From Liopterus haemorrhoidalis (taxonomy: Eukaryota > Arthropoda > Insecta > Coleoptera > Dytiscidae): 64,000 bases of DNA. A program made the translations under genes and the position numbers. Where the stretch lies: positions 28,922,301 to 28,986,300 of the forward strand of contig OZ020622.1 of assembly GCA_963971575.1 (NCBI GenBank). Direction: 5' to 3'. This document shows positions 43,777 to 50,883 of the stretch, piece by piece. Under the pieces are notes generated by a model. The model searched no databases. It saw only the letters and a list, made by a program, of their open reading frames with translations, and was not told where the DNA came from. Position 1 is the first letter of the stretch. Each line of letters begins with the position of its first letter.

Positions 43777-44820
43777 ATGGGTGTGAAAACAACAGATGAT
43801 GATACTCTCAGACGAATAATAGATGTGAGTAATGCTATTCGTCTGAAATATAACAGTCTGAAGCGGGGGCGAACTGAAACCGAGAAAAATCTTGAGGAAA
43901 CCTTTAGACCCATAACTCACTCCTTAAAGAAATTAAAGTTTGAAAACATTGTTAAAACCACACCGCGATCGTCAGTGGTGACACCTCTTATAAAACCTAA
44001 AAAATTATACCCGGGTGTGGATGGGGATGATGAGGGGGAAGGTGAAGCGGTAGGATCACGAACCTTCAAAACACCGACGAGAACATCATTTCTGAACACC
44101 GAATTAATTGCCGAAGCTCGAGGTAAAGATGAGGAGGATGTTTTTAGACCTGTACGTGAATCGCTTAGAACCGAGGAGACGCGTGCTGAACTTAGTAATT
44201 TACTAGGTGACAGAGCTGCGGAATATTTTCACTTCTTCATAACGGCGGACGATAAAGAAAAAGATACGGTGTATGGAATTCATAGGGATTCTGACGGTAA
44301 TTGGGTGGTCGGTAATACAATAATTACAATTAAACATAATGATATATCCGTCAACGATAAATGGTACGAGGGCACGAGGGGATTATATGAATTATTATTT
44401 AAGAGAAGTCCTTTACATTATACTCCAGAAGATGTGGAATCCTACATTGACATTGTTGTAAAAACAAACGCGCATAGAAGGGGGTATCGTGCGGATGGTC
44501 AGTTAAACGGAAACGGTGGTAGAAAGTAAAGAGAAATTATTAAACCGGCGATGACTGCTTTGAAAACAAGACAGCGATCTGGTACAGGATTAGGTCTTAC
44601 TCAAAACCCTCAGTTAACTGTAAACGATAATGATTATAATTGCATATATTGGTATTGGAATAATATAAACGAAATCGTAGACAGATTACAGTTGTTAATC
44701 GCATCTAAAAATGCCGGTCATTCAAATCATAATAACGAAATTTTAGCGATAGAAGAGGAGTTGTATGAAGAAGGTATAATCAAGATCAAAAAGAAAGAAA
44801 AGGAGGAGAAGGAGGAGTAA
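43777..44820 (+). pseudogene. DUF8207-like conserved Polinton protein (one stop)
   Basis: Two open stretches, 43777-44526 and 44530-44820, are in the same frame and separated by one TAA (44527-44529). The N-terminal half is charged and probably helical; then 'DTVYGIHRDSDGNWVVGNTI', 'YEGTRGLYELLFKRSPLHYT' and 'YIDIVVKTNAHRRGY', the conserved core I recall from DUF8207-type proteins of insect Polintons. The second stretch has 'INEIVDRLQLLIASKNAGHS' and an acidic/Lys-rich helical tail. Function unknown; its place between ATPase and integrase is usual. The family name is from memory. Confidence 0.75.
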
Positions 44821-44833
44821 TTATATGATGATA

Positions 44834-44843
44834 CTTATATAAG
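44834..44843 (+). promoter_or_regulatory. TATA motif of the integrase gene
   Basis: CTTATATAAG, 50 nt before the integrase ATG. The same core CTTATATAA occurs before the membrane-protein gene (46796-46805). Confidence 0.45.
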
Positions 44844-44892
44844 CGAAATTCCAAATTTTTAAAAACAGAACGTTTTAATTCGTCTGTGTATA

Positions 44893-45816
44893 ATGAGTAA
44901 ATTAAAAATCGTAAACGAGTTACACAGATCGGCTCGTAGAAATTACCCGCGAAGACGTGTGATAACTAAAGGTATTGATGACTTATGGCAGAGTGATCTC
45001 GTTGAAATGATTCCTCACGCTCGATATAATAAGGGTTACAAATATTTATTAACAATTATAGATGTTTTTTCCAAATATGCTTGGGTGGTACCGGTAAAAT
45101 CAAAATCTGCCGAAAATATATCGCTTGCTCTTTCAAAAGTTTTCGAGCAAGGTCGTGTCCCGAAAAATTTACAAACAGATAACGGTAAAGAATTTTATAA
45201 TTCAAAATTTAAAGAATTAATGAAACGGTATAACGTCAATCATTATTCTTCGTTCAGTAATCTTAAGGCCTCCGTTTGTGAAAGGTTCAACAGAACACTT
45301 AAGAATTCTATGTGGCGAAGATTTAGCCACCAAGGTTCACATATTTGGTTGAAGATTTTATCGAAATTGGTCGAACAATACAATAATAAACGACACAGAA
45401 CTATCGGTATGAAACCGGTCGAAGTTACGCATAAAAATGAGAAACTTTTATTACAAACGGTGTACAGTAATATTAAAATTAGCGGTAAAGCTAAACTTAA
45501 AGTTGGAGATTATGTACGAATAAGTAAAATAAAGCACTTATTTGAAAAAGGTTATGAACCCAACTGGTCCACTGAAATATTTAAAATTGATAAAATTCAA
45601 CACACAAATCCGGTTACTTATAAACTACAAGATTTTCAAAATAACCCTATTTCAGGCGGGTTTTACGAGTACGAGTTACAAAAGACCGCATACCCCGATA
45701 TTTATCTAGTTGAAAAGATATTGCGCACTAAGGGGTCTAAGGTGTACGTTAAATGGTTGGGTTTCGATAAATCTTTCAATTCTTGGGTTGATAAATCAGA
45801 TGTAATTCAAAATTAA
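44893..45816 (+). CDS. INT: Retroviral-type integrase with chromodomain
   Basis: Inserts the element into DNA, making the 6-bp duplication seen. 307 residues, intact. The rve catalytic core has Asp35 in 'LWQSDLVEM', Asp96 in 'LQTDNGKEFYN' and Glu130 in 'ASVCERFNRTLKN' (DD34E spacing). A middle basic SH3-like region is around 195-250 ('KLKVGDYVRISKIK'). The C-terminal chromodomain, from ~264, has 'YLVEKILRTKGSKVYVKWLG' and 'FNSWV', predicted to direct integration to particular chromatin marks. Confidence 0.95.
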   Translation: MSKLKIVNELHRSARRNYPRRRVITKGIDDLWQSDLVEMIPHARYNKGYKYLLTIIDVFSKYAWVVPVKSKSAENISLALSKVFEQGRVPKNLQTDNGKEFYNSKFKELMKRYNVNHYSSFSNLKASVCERFNRTLKNSMWRRFSHQGSHIWLKILSKLVEQYNNKRHRTIGMKPVEVTHKNEKLLLQTVYSNIKISGKAKLKVGDYVRISKIKHLFEKGYEPNWSTEIFKIDKIQHTNPVTYKLQDFQNNPISGGFYEYELQKTAYPDIYLVEKILRTKGSKVYVKWLGFDKSFNSWVDKSDVIQN

Positions 45817-45829
45817 AAGACGACTACGA

Positions 45830-45955
45830 CATGTTTGAACTTGTTAGAACCTGTTCGTGCGACCTTGGACGTGTCTGCACGCGCTGGACATCACAACTGA
45901 TAAGGGGATTACCCAGTTTTGACCTTGAGTCCCACAGTGATAACGATTTCCAGTT
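45830..45955 (+). repeat. Dispersed intergenic motif, copy 2
   Basis: Contains GAACTTGTTAGAACCTGTTC, GCGACCTTGGACGTG, GCACGCGCTGGAC, ACAACTGATAAGGGGATT and TTTTGACCTTGAGTC in this order. Related blocks occur at 37905-38015 (beside the PolB start) and 50570-50760 (beside the right terminus), all in the same orientation. Each includes CTGATAA/CGATAAG, a GATA-type site. Likely regulatory or structural. Confidence 0.7.
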
Positions 45956-46058
45956 GTACTCCCCACCATGATGGAAAAAAATTAAATATAAAAAGAGTTT
46001 GCATAGAGATGTGGAACATTAACCGTTAACACCTCGCCCAACACATATCTTCGTCAAA

Positions 46059-46691
46059 ATGCGTTCACAACCACCATCTGAAAATTATGTTTCGCTCGGT
46101 AATGATATTTTTGCGCGAGTAGAATTGGTGGATCTTTACCATTTACATATTAATTTAACATTTAAAGTTGATGGTGATATAGTAAAATGGTACATACCCA
46201 GCAAGGTTTTCACCGGTCGTAACACGGATCAAGTTCGTTTCAAACTGAACTTAACATCGAAACATTCATGTTTGTTGAACCTCCAAAAAGAATACCCCTG
46301 TTATAACGATTATGATATAAATTTTGTTCTACATCCGGGGGACAATTCTCTCCGTTCTTGGGGTAATGAAGGTGGTGATTTGTACATATTGAATCCGGAA
46401 AGTAAAGCGACACTTTTACTGGATGAGTACACCGATGATAAACCAACACGCTTAATTCTCACCACCTATAGACAACTAAAACGACAACGAAAATATCATC
46501 ATTATTATGACTCCGGTGATAGGATCGTGTGTGATGGTACAGCTTCCTCTCGCTCCGAAGTTGATGGTGATATAGCACACGCTCATTTTGCGACGTATGG
46601 AGAATCATCGCAACAATTCTGCGAAGTGCGGTTTCAGAAAAACGAAGACACGGCCCGTGGAACCATATTCCATTTTATTGTTATCGACTAA
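46059..46691 (+). CDS. Unknown Polinton protein, 210 aa
   Basis: Intact frame starting 'MRSQPPSENYVSLGNDIFAR'. Predominantly strand-forming with alternating polar and hydrophobic residues ('LYHLHINLTFKVDGDIVKWY', 'KPTRLILTTYRQL', 'TIFHFIVID'), few Cys (4-5), no signal peptide and no membrane segment. A beta-sandwich virion or receptor-binding protein is possible, but this is only inference. TATA-like ATATAAAAAG lies 75 nt upstream. I do not recognise a family. Confidence 0.75.
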   Translation: MRSQPPSENYVSLGNDIFARVELVDLYHLHINLTFKVDGDIVKWYIPSKVFTGRNTDQVRFKLNLTSKHSCLLNLQKEYPCYNDYDINFVLHPGDNSLRSWGNEGGDLYILNPESKATLLLDEYTDDKPTRLILTTYRQLKRQRKYHHYYDSGDRIVCDGTASSRSEVDGDIAHAHFATYGESSQQFCEVRFQKNEDTARGTIFHFIVID

Positions 46692-46731
46692 CGTAAACAG
46701 CAAATTAATGTAAATATTTTTAATTAATATT

Positions 46732-46796
46732 AATAAATAATGTTATGTAAAATGTTGTGTTTAATTTCTACTTTCCCTTCACCCCCCTCCTTACCC
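46732..46796. repeat. Inverted repeat arm, left (partner 49750-49814)
   Basis: 65 bp including AATAAATAATGTTATGTAAA and TTTCCCTTCACCCCCC, recurring in inverted orientation at 49750-49814 with about five differences. In both places it lies between the 3' end of one gene and the upstream region of the next. It carries AATAAA and runs into a TATA motif on the left side. Confidence 0.8.
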
Positions 46797-46805
46797 TTAT
46801 ATAAC
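46796..46805 (+). promoter_or_regulatory. TATA motif of the membrane-protein gene
   Basis: CTTATATAAC, 53 nt before the ATG at 46858 and at the inner edge of the inverted repeat arm. Confidence 0.45.
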
Positions 46806-46857
46806 TCATCATGAGTTGTGAAATTTTCAATTCTGTGTCGCACTCCAAACATACACT

Positions 46858-47313
46858 ATGTATAGCGCGATCGGTGTCGTGAACTTTATTTTATTAACAA
46901 ATGTTTTAAATTACACCACTTTGTATATTACAAAACCGCAGGGGACTGATCAGTGCGTGATTACAATAGATTATGATAAAACAATGACCGAATCTTATCC
47001 GCAGAGATGGTCTTTAATGGAAAATTACTATCAGTTTTGTCGAATAAATATCGATGAAAATTCGGATGATGCATTTATCCGGTATAAAATTCGTTATATA
47101 TTACATGATAACAGTCACTGGATGCCTACGAATGAGTGGATATCAACGCTTCGCGATGTAAAAACCTATGAGTCATTACAAAAATCCGTGATAATATATA
47201 TTTATTCTAAGATAACTTTTATGATATTTCTTGTGTTATACATAATAATAATAATAACATTATATTACTTTAAATACCCGCGCAAAGGACGAACTCTCGC
47301 AATTTCAAAATGA
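46858..47313 (+). CDS. Small type I membrane protein
   Basis: 151 residues, intact. Hydrophobic N-terminus (1-22) that may be a signal peptide, a ~90-residue ectodomain with two Cys and two N-glycosylation-type sites (NYT at 18-20; another candidate is weak), a long membrane segment (~119-137, 'IFLVLYIIIIITLYYF') and a short basic cytoplasmic tail. Its stop TGA overlaps the next ATG (ATGA). Located just before the fibre-like gene. Could be a host-membrane or entry-related protein; no family recognised. Confidence 0.7.
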   Translation: MYSAIGVVNFILLTNVLNYTTLYITKPQGTDQCVITIDYDKTMTESYPQRWSLMENYYQFCRINIDENSDDAFIRYKIRYILHDNSHWMPTNEWISTLRDVKTYESLQKSVIIYIYSKITFMIFLVLYIIIIITLYYFKYPRKGRTLAISK

Positions 47314-48065
47314 GCATCAACAAGTTCGGACATTATTCGGATGAGCTATATTCTTCAGCAAATGTTCGCGGACCTGTAGTAAATACAGGATTCAATCGTA
47401 CCAGAGATGGGAATTTAAATTTTAACCTCAAACGACTGGTGAACGTCGCCGATCCGCAGGATGAAAATGATGCGTGCATAAAAAAGTATGCGGACTCGGT
47501 GACGCACGAGTTAAAAAATGAATTTGATTTAATCGGTGGCAAAATGGAAACTAACATTGAAAATTTAACCCGTAAAGTAGATAATATAGTAAAAATTATA
47601 CCCGACATTGCTGCCGATGAATGTATAAAAACGCGTGAGAAAACACAGGCATATTTACTACGAGAGTTGTGTAAAATAATTGATGAGAAAACGGGGGAAA
47701 ACAAAGAAAATTTGGAAAAAACAATGAATCAACTATTTATTAAAATGAATGATAATTTAAAGAAAATACATAATTATGTGTTAGTTAATTTACAACTAAA
47801 ATTAAATGTGGATGTTTATGAAGTTTTAAATAGTCCGAATGATGAATATTATACATCGCCATTTAGCGGGAAAATAATACGAATTTCCTACAGCGGTAGG
47901 AACTTAAAGTTCATCGCAAATATAAATAATGAAACACCTTTATTAAAAAATAATAATAATGAAATTGTGGAAAATGATAAAATACGATTTTATTGCGGTG
48001 ACTCTGTTGGTCAATATCCTAAAAAATTATATGTAGAAATAATAATATTATTAAATAATTCATAA
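47310..48065 (+). CDS. Phage-fibre-like coiled-coil protein
   Basis: 251 residues, intact. Residues 40-60 hold the pattern L-V-N-V-A-D-P-x4-D-A-x-x-K-K-Y, closely resembling the shaft-start motif of bacteriophage tail-fibre proteins. It follows a 'RTRDGNLNFNLKR' segment and precedes a long coiled coil (~62-160, heptads such as 'NIENLTRKVDNIVKI'). A C-terminal ~80-residue strand-rich domain ('SGKIIRISYSGRNLKFIANI', 'IRFYCGDSVGQYPKKLYVEI') looks like a trimeric head. The architecture suggests an elongated trimeric attachment fibre, comparable in layout to adenovirus fibre. The assignment is inference; coiled-coil proteins of unknown role are usual in Polintons. Confidence 0.7.
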   Translation: MSINKFGHYSDELYSSANVRGPVVNTGFNRTRDGNLNFNLKRLVNVADPQDENDACIKKYADSVTHELKNEFDLIGGKMETNIENLTRKVDNIVKIIPDIAADECIKTREKTQAYLLRELCKIIDEKTGENKENLEKTMNQLFIKMNDNLKKIHNYVLVNLQLKLNVDVYEVLNSPNDEYYTSPFSGKIIRISYSGRNLKFIANINNETPLLKNNNNEIVENDKIRFYCGDSVGQYPKKLYVEIIILLNNS

Positions 48066-48199
48066 ATAAAACTTGATTCGACTTATGGTAAACTAACAGG
48101 TGTGAGGGTGGGGTTAGATAAGAAATACAATTGGATAAATAAAAGGAGATTGTTTAACCGGAGCTCATTCAAAAACTACTACTACTACTTCTGTGAAAG

Positions 48200-48523
48200 A
48201 TGGTTGATCACGGTCAGATTATTAAATACTTTGACGACGATCGTTGGGTGGATTTCACCATCACCTGCGGTGTAGATGTAAAAAAATACTACGCCGATGG
48301 TTGCTGGATGTTCGCGTCGGAAGAATTCCACCGAGGTCAACATCTTGACCCTGTGGAATATGAAGGATTTAAAAAGGAAGGATATCCGGTTAGAAATTGT
48401 GACGAACACTCCGACGCTTCGAATGATGTCTGGTATAAAAAGATCATTGTTGAACAGCCGAACCATGATTATACTTCATGTCTGTGGGATGTGGATATGA
48501 AGAAAGAAAAACACCAATTTTAA
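48200..48523 (+). CDS. Unknown 107-aa Polinton protein
   Basis: Intact, starts 'MVDHGQIIKYFDDDRWVDFT'. Rich in aromatic and acidic residues, with four Cys (24, 35, 66, 94 approx) and a Lys-rich C-terminus. No signal peptide or membrane segment. Last gene of the plus block; converges on the 66-aa gene across an AATAAA-rich spacer (48524-48686). Not recognised. Confidence 0.6.
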   Translation: MVDHGQIIKYFDDDRWVDFTITCGVDVKKYYADGCWMFASEEFHRGQHLDPVEYEGFKKEGYPVRNCDEHSDASNDVWYKKIIVEQPNHDYTSCLWDVDMKKEKHQF

Positions 48524-48686
48524 TCATATATATGTTTTATTAATGTATTATTACAATGTACAAACAATAAATAATATTCTAAAAAATAAATGTGTTTTAA
48601 TTATTTCCATATATCCCCCGACCATTCTATACATTCATTATATTATTCAATTACATAACTAACTTATTACAATAAAACATCTGAAA

Positions 48687-48887
48687 TTATTCAGTCGGAT
48701 ACATTTCTTTTTTTTCTAAAACATATTTAAATTTTTCGTTAAATTCAATTATTCTACGCTGGAACCGTTCTCGATCACGTGCATGCTGCTCCCAACACCC
48801 TCGTCTCACCGATCGGGCCGCATACCCCCACACTATGAGATGATGCACCCGAACGACTTCATTAAATTGAACTTTTCTTTCTTCCAT
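48687..48887 (-). CDS. Unknown 66-aa basic helical protein
   Basis: ATG start, 'MEERKVQFNEVVRVHHLIVW', then an Arg-rich stretch and 'ERFQRRIIEFNEKFKYVLEK', predicted helical. Its start overlaps the end of the upstream 53-codon ORF by 26 nt. No family recognised. Confidence 0.5.
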   Translation of the reverse strand: MEERKVQFNEVVRVHHLIVWGYAARSVRRGCWEQHARDRERFQRRIIEFNEKFKYVLEKKEMYPTE

Positions 48888-49023
48888 CCTTGTGAATATC
48901 TAACTTCTTCATAGCTGTTGTTATTTTACATATGTTTTCATACTGATTTATGTCTTCTTTAAGTTTTTTTATGTTGCAAATATGTGTGTTTATTTTATTC
49001 AGCAAATTCACGCGAGCGTTCAT
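48862..49023 (-). CDS. Unknown 53-aa helical protein
   Basis: Short ORF with ATG at 49021-49023, encoding 'MNARVNLLNKINTHICNIKK' and a continued heptad-like helix, ending in a basic tail. Overlaps the following 66-aa gene by 26 nt in another frame, like other tightly packed pairs of this element. Support is arrangement and coiled-coil character only. Confidence 0.45.
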   Translation of the reverse strand: MNARVNLLNKINTHICNIKKLKEDINQYENICKITTAMKKLDIHKDGRKKSSI

Positions 49024-49176
49024 CTTTCTCACCGAACAAGAACTTTAAATGAATTGTATGCAAAATTCTTTTGTTAACCAATATATACAGAAGTGGAAGT
49101 GAGTTTATCAAATTTTAAAAATAATTTTTATATCACCCCCCCGCCATTATTTATTATTATTATTACACATCACATT

Positions 49177-49656
49177 TCATTTATTATTATTATATTTTAA
49201 AATATTCGCAATTTTGTATGCATTATCTGTGGAACATATTTTATCATCGGTATTATGATGGAAACATCGTGTTTTACTCACACACTCTTTCAGTGATGGT
49301 TGTTCGGGTACATCCACAATGATCGCTTTAAGATTCAGAGATGATAAAAATTTCATCTTTTGATCACCCTTCACATAAATCACCGTTGCTGATTTTAATA
49401 AATTTGGTAAATGATTTTTAATAAATTCTTCATAATCCACGAATCCATCGGACCACCTCAAACCGTGATGGTGAGAATAAAGCCAGCCCGCTCGTTTTTT
49501 GTACTCGCTGTCTAATGAACGCCATTTAAAAGGAGGTTTCAGTATAAAATGACCGATTTTAGTTTTTTCACTGCCTTCACCCGAGGACAGAATAGTTATT
49601 TCTTTTAAAATAAATGTATTTGTATAAAATCCTTGAAGATCAACAATGAATTTCAT
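49177..49656 (-). CDS. RNase-H-like/nuclease-like family protein, 159 aa
   Basis: Intact. Begins 'MKFIVDLQGFYTNTFILKEI' with an Asp after the first strand, then 'GHFILKPPFKW', 'HHHGLRWSDGFVDYEEFI', 'ATVIYVKGDQKMKFLSSL' and a Cys/His-containing end ('CVSKTRCFHH'). I recall this layout (D-x-Q-G-F, KE, PP, HGL-W, YVKG) from a family common in invertebrate transposon- or virus-derived proteins, with a fold resembling DnaQ/RNase H. Catalysis is not proven, because only some of the acidic residues are obvious. Confidence 0.65.
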   Translation of the reverse strand: MKFIVDLQGFYTNTFILKEITILSSGEGSEKTKIGHFILKPPFKWRSLDSEYKKRAGWLYSHHHGLRWSDGFVDYEEFIKNHLPNLLKSATVIYVKGDQKMKFLSSLNLKAIIVDVPEQPSLKECVSKTRCFHHNTDDKICSTDNAYKIANILKYNNNK

Positions 49657-49749
49657 GATAATATGTGTTCACTTGAGGGGGGATTAGTTGATAAATATCA
49701 AATATTACAGTTGAACTATTATTATATTCTCTGTTACGGACTATTATGA

Positions 49750-49814
49750 GGGTAAGGAGGGGGTGAAGGGAAATTAGATATTAAACACAACATTTTACAT
49801 AATATTATTTATTT
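49750..49814. repeat. Inverted repeat arm, right
   Basis: Complement of 46732-46796 with about five differences including one C/G length change. Lies downstream of the 167-aa gene and upstream of the 159-aa gene, both on the minus strand. Confidence 0.8.
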
Positions 49815-49824
49815 GGTTTCCTTT

Positions 49825-50387
49825 TCATAAAATTTTTTTTGCACGTTTATGTGATGGGGCCTCTTCATCTGAGTCGGATGCTGCTAACAATTTTTTCACG
49901 CGTTTAAATGGCAAGGCCTCTTCATCCGAGTCAGATGCTGCAAGTGCCGCTGCCGCCGCCGGTGTCCCCGCTGATACGGATGGTGGTGGTGGTGGCGGTA
50001 ACTCCTTCACCGATGGGCGTCGCGAGTTGCCCTCTTCATCATCCTTCAGCTGGAAGGCGAACCTTTGACAAGCTCGCTCGAGCAACGCGAACTCCTCAGC
50101 GGTTTCGAGCGCGGTCCTAAAGTAGGCGACCGGCAGGTTACCGAACTTGGCGGCCAGGGTGCTGCTCTTCGGTGAGTACGTCAGACTCACAATCACCCGA
50201 TCTCCTCGGACTATCACGTTAGTCAAACCAAATCTTTAAAAAATATAAATACATGTAAAAATTATGAAAAATAAATAAATAAAATAACTCACCTGAATAA
50301 ATGCTTCACCACCACAACTAACATAGGCAAGGGAAGTTTCGCCTCATCCTTCGATATTACGACCAAAGTTGTAGGTATTCCCGCCAT
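49825..50387 (-). CDS. Spliced 167-aa protein with SDSDEE-K/R repeats
   Basis: Exon 1 50387-50293 (ATG, 'MAGIPTTLVVISKDEAKLPL'), 59-bp intron 50292-50234 with CAG|GTGAGT donor and TTAAAG| acceptor, exon 2 50233-49825. The joined length is 504 nt, in frame throughout. The globular N-terminal ~100 residues ('VIVRGDRVIVSLTYS', 'YFRTALETAEEFALLERACQ') precede a polyproline stretch and two tandem copies of 'LAASDSDEEA..KR.KK', an acidic, casein-kinase-like plus nuclear-localisation pattern. A nuclear regulatory or DNA-bound role is inferred. Not recognised as a family. TATA-like TATATATAGAG lies about 60 nt upstream. Confidence 0.75.
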
Positions 50388-50445
50388 TATACTGCAGTAT
50401 AACTATGATGCTGTCGTCACTGTGATACAACTTCTGAAATTCCGC

Positions 50446-50457
50446 TCTATATATATA
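50446..50457 (-). promoter_or_regulatory. TATA motif of the spliced 167-aa gene
   Basis: TATATATAGAGC on the minus strand, about 60 nt before the ATG. Confidence 0.4.
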
Positions 50458-50569
50458 CGAAACGATAAGTTAAAAAACCTTGAATCTGCGTACAAAAATC
50501 AAATTTTTGCGGACATAAATAAACCTTATCTTATCAATACCCGTTCGTAAACATGTTTACACCGATCGA

Positions 50570-50760
50570 AAAACATATTGCGTTAGCAAAAATTGTCATG
50601 ACCCGGTTTTGACCTCGAACAGAAAAACATATTGCGTCAGCAAAAATTGCGATGACCCGGTTTTGACCCCGAACAAGTTTGAACTCGTTCGCTGCACGCG
50701 CCGGACGCCGCGACCGATAAGGACCCTGTTTTTTGACCTCGAGTCTCGCGGTGATCGGAC
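50570..50760 (+). repeat. Dispersed intergenic motif, copy 3, with internal duplication
   Basis: Starts with a ~52-bp direct duplication (AAAAACATATTGCGT.AGCAA and GACCCGGTTTTGACC, at 50573 and 50624), then the shared motif (GTTTGAACTCGTTC, GCACGCGCCGGACG, CGATAAGGACC, TTTTGACCTCGAGTC). It ends next to the right terminal repeat. Confidence 0.7.
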
Positions 50761-50786
50761 GAGCGAGGCGGGGGGAGGGGCGGGGG

Positions 50787-50883
50787 ACGCACAGCGATGG
50801 TCGCGTACGTTTGCGAAATGTGAATTTGTGCAAATTTCAGGGTTTCGTGGGTAATGAGCCCGTACCTGCTCTGTTATACTACT
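50787..50883 (-). repeat. Polinton right terminal inverted repeat
   Basis: Partner of 33206-33302. The sequence just inside (50760-50786) is very G-rich, unlike the left end. Confidence 0.95.

Larger units (their letters stand above)
33206..50883. mobile_element. Polinton/Maverick (polintovirus-like), 17.7 kb
   Basis: 97-bp terminal inverted repeats starting AGTAGTATAACAGAG with a single mismatch, flanked by the 6-bp duplication TGCGTG (33200-33205, 50884-50889). Gene blocks: plus-strand zinc-ribbon gene; minus-strand block (PolB, metalloprotease, capsid, small ORF, penton, protease, PLA2); plus-strand block (ATPase, DUF8207-like, integrase, four others); minus-strand block of four. Length, TSD, AG ends and core genes are all diagnostic of Polintons. 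Defects in PolB, capsid, metalloprotease and DUF8207-like genes make this copy non-autonomous, but the near-identical repeats suggest a fairly recent arrival. Confidence 0.98.

Noticed and set aside
40855..47313. Bacterial or phage origin of the 33-51 kb block because of ATGA overlaps
   Set aside because: Spliceosomal introns, TATA/AATAAA signals, Polinton genes and TSDs show a eukaryotic element.
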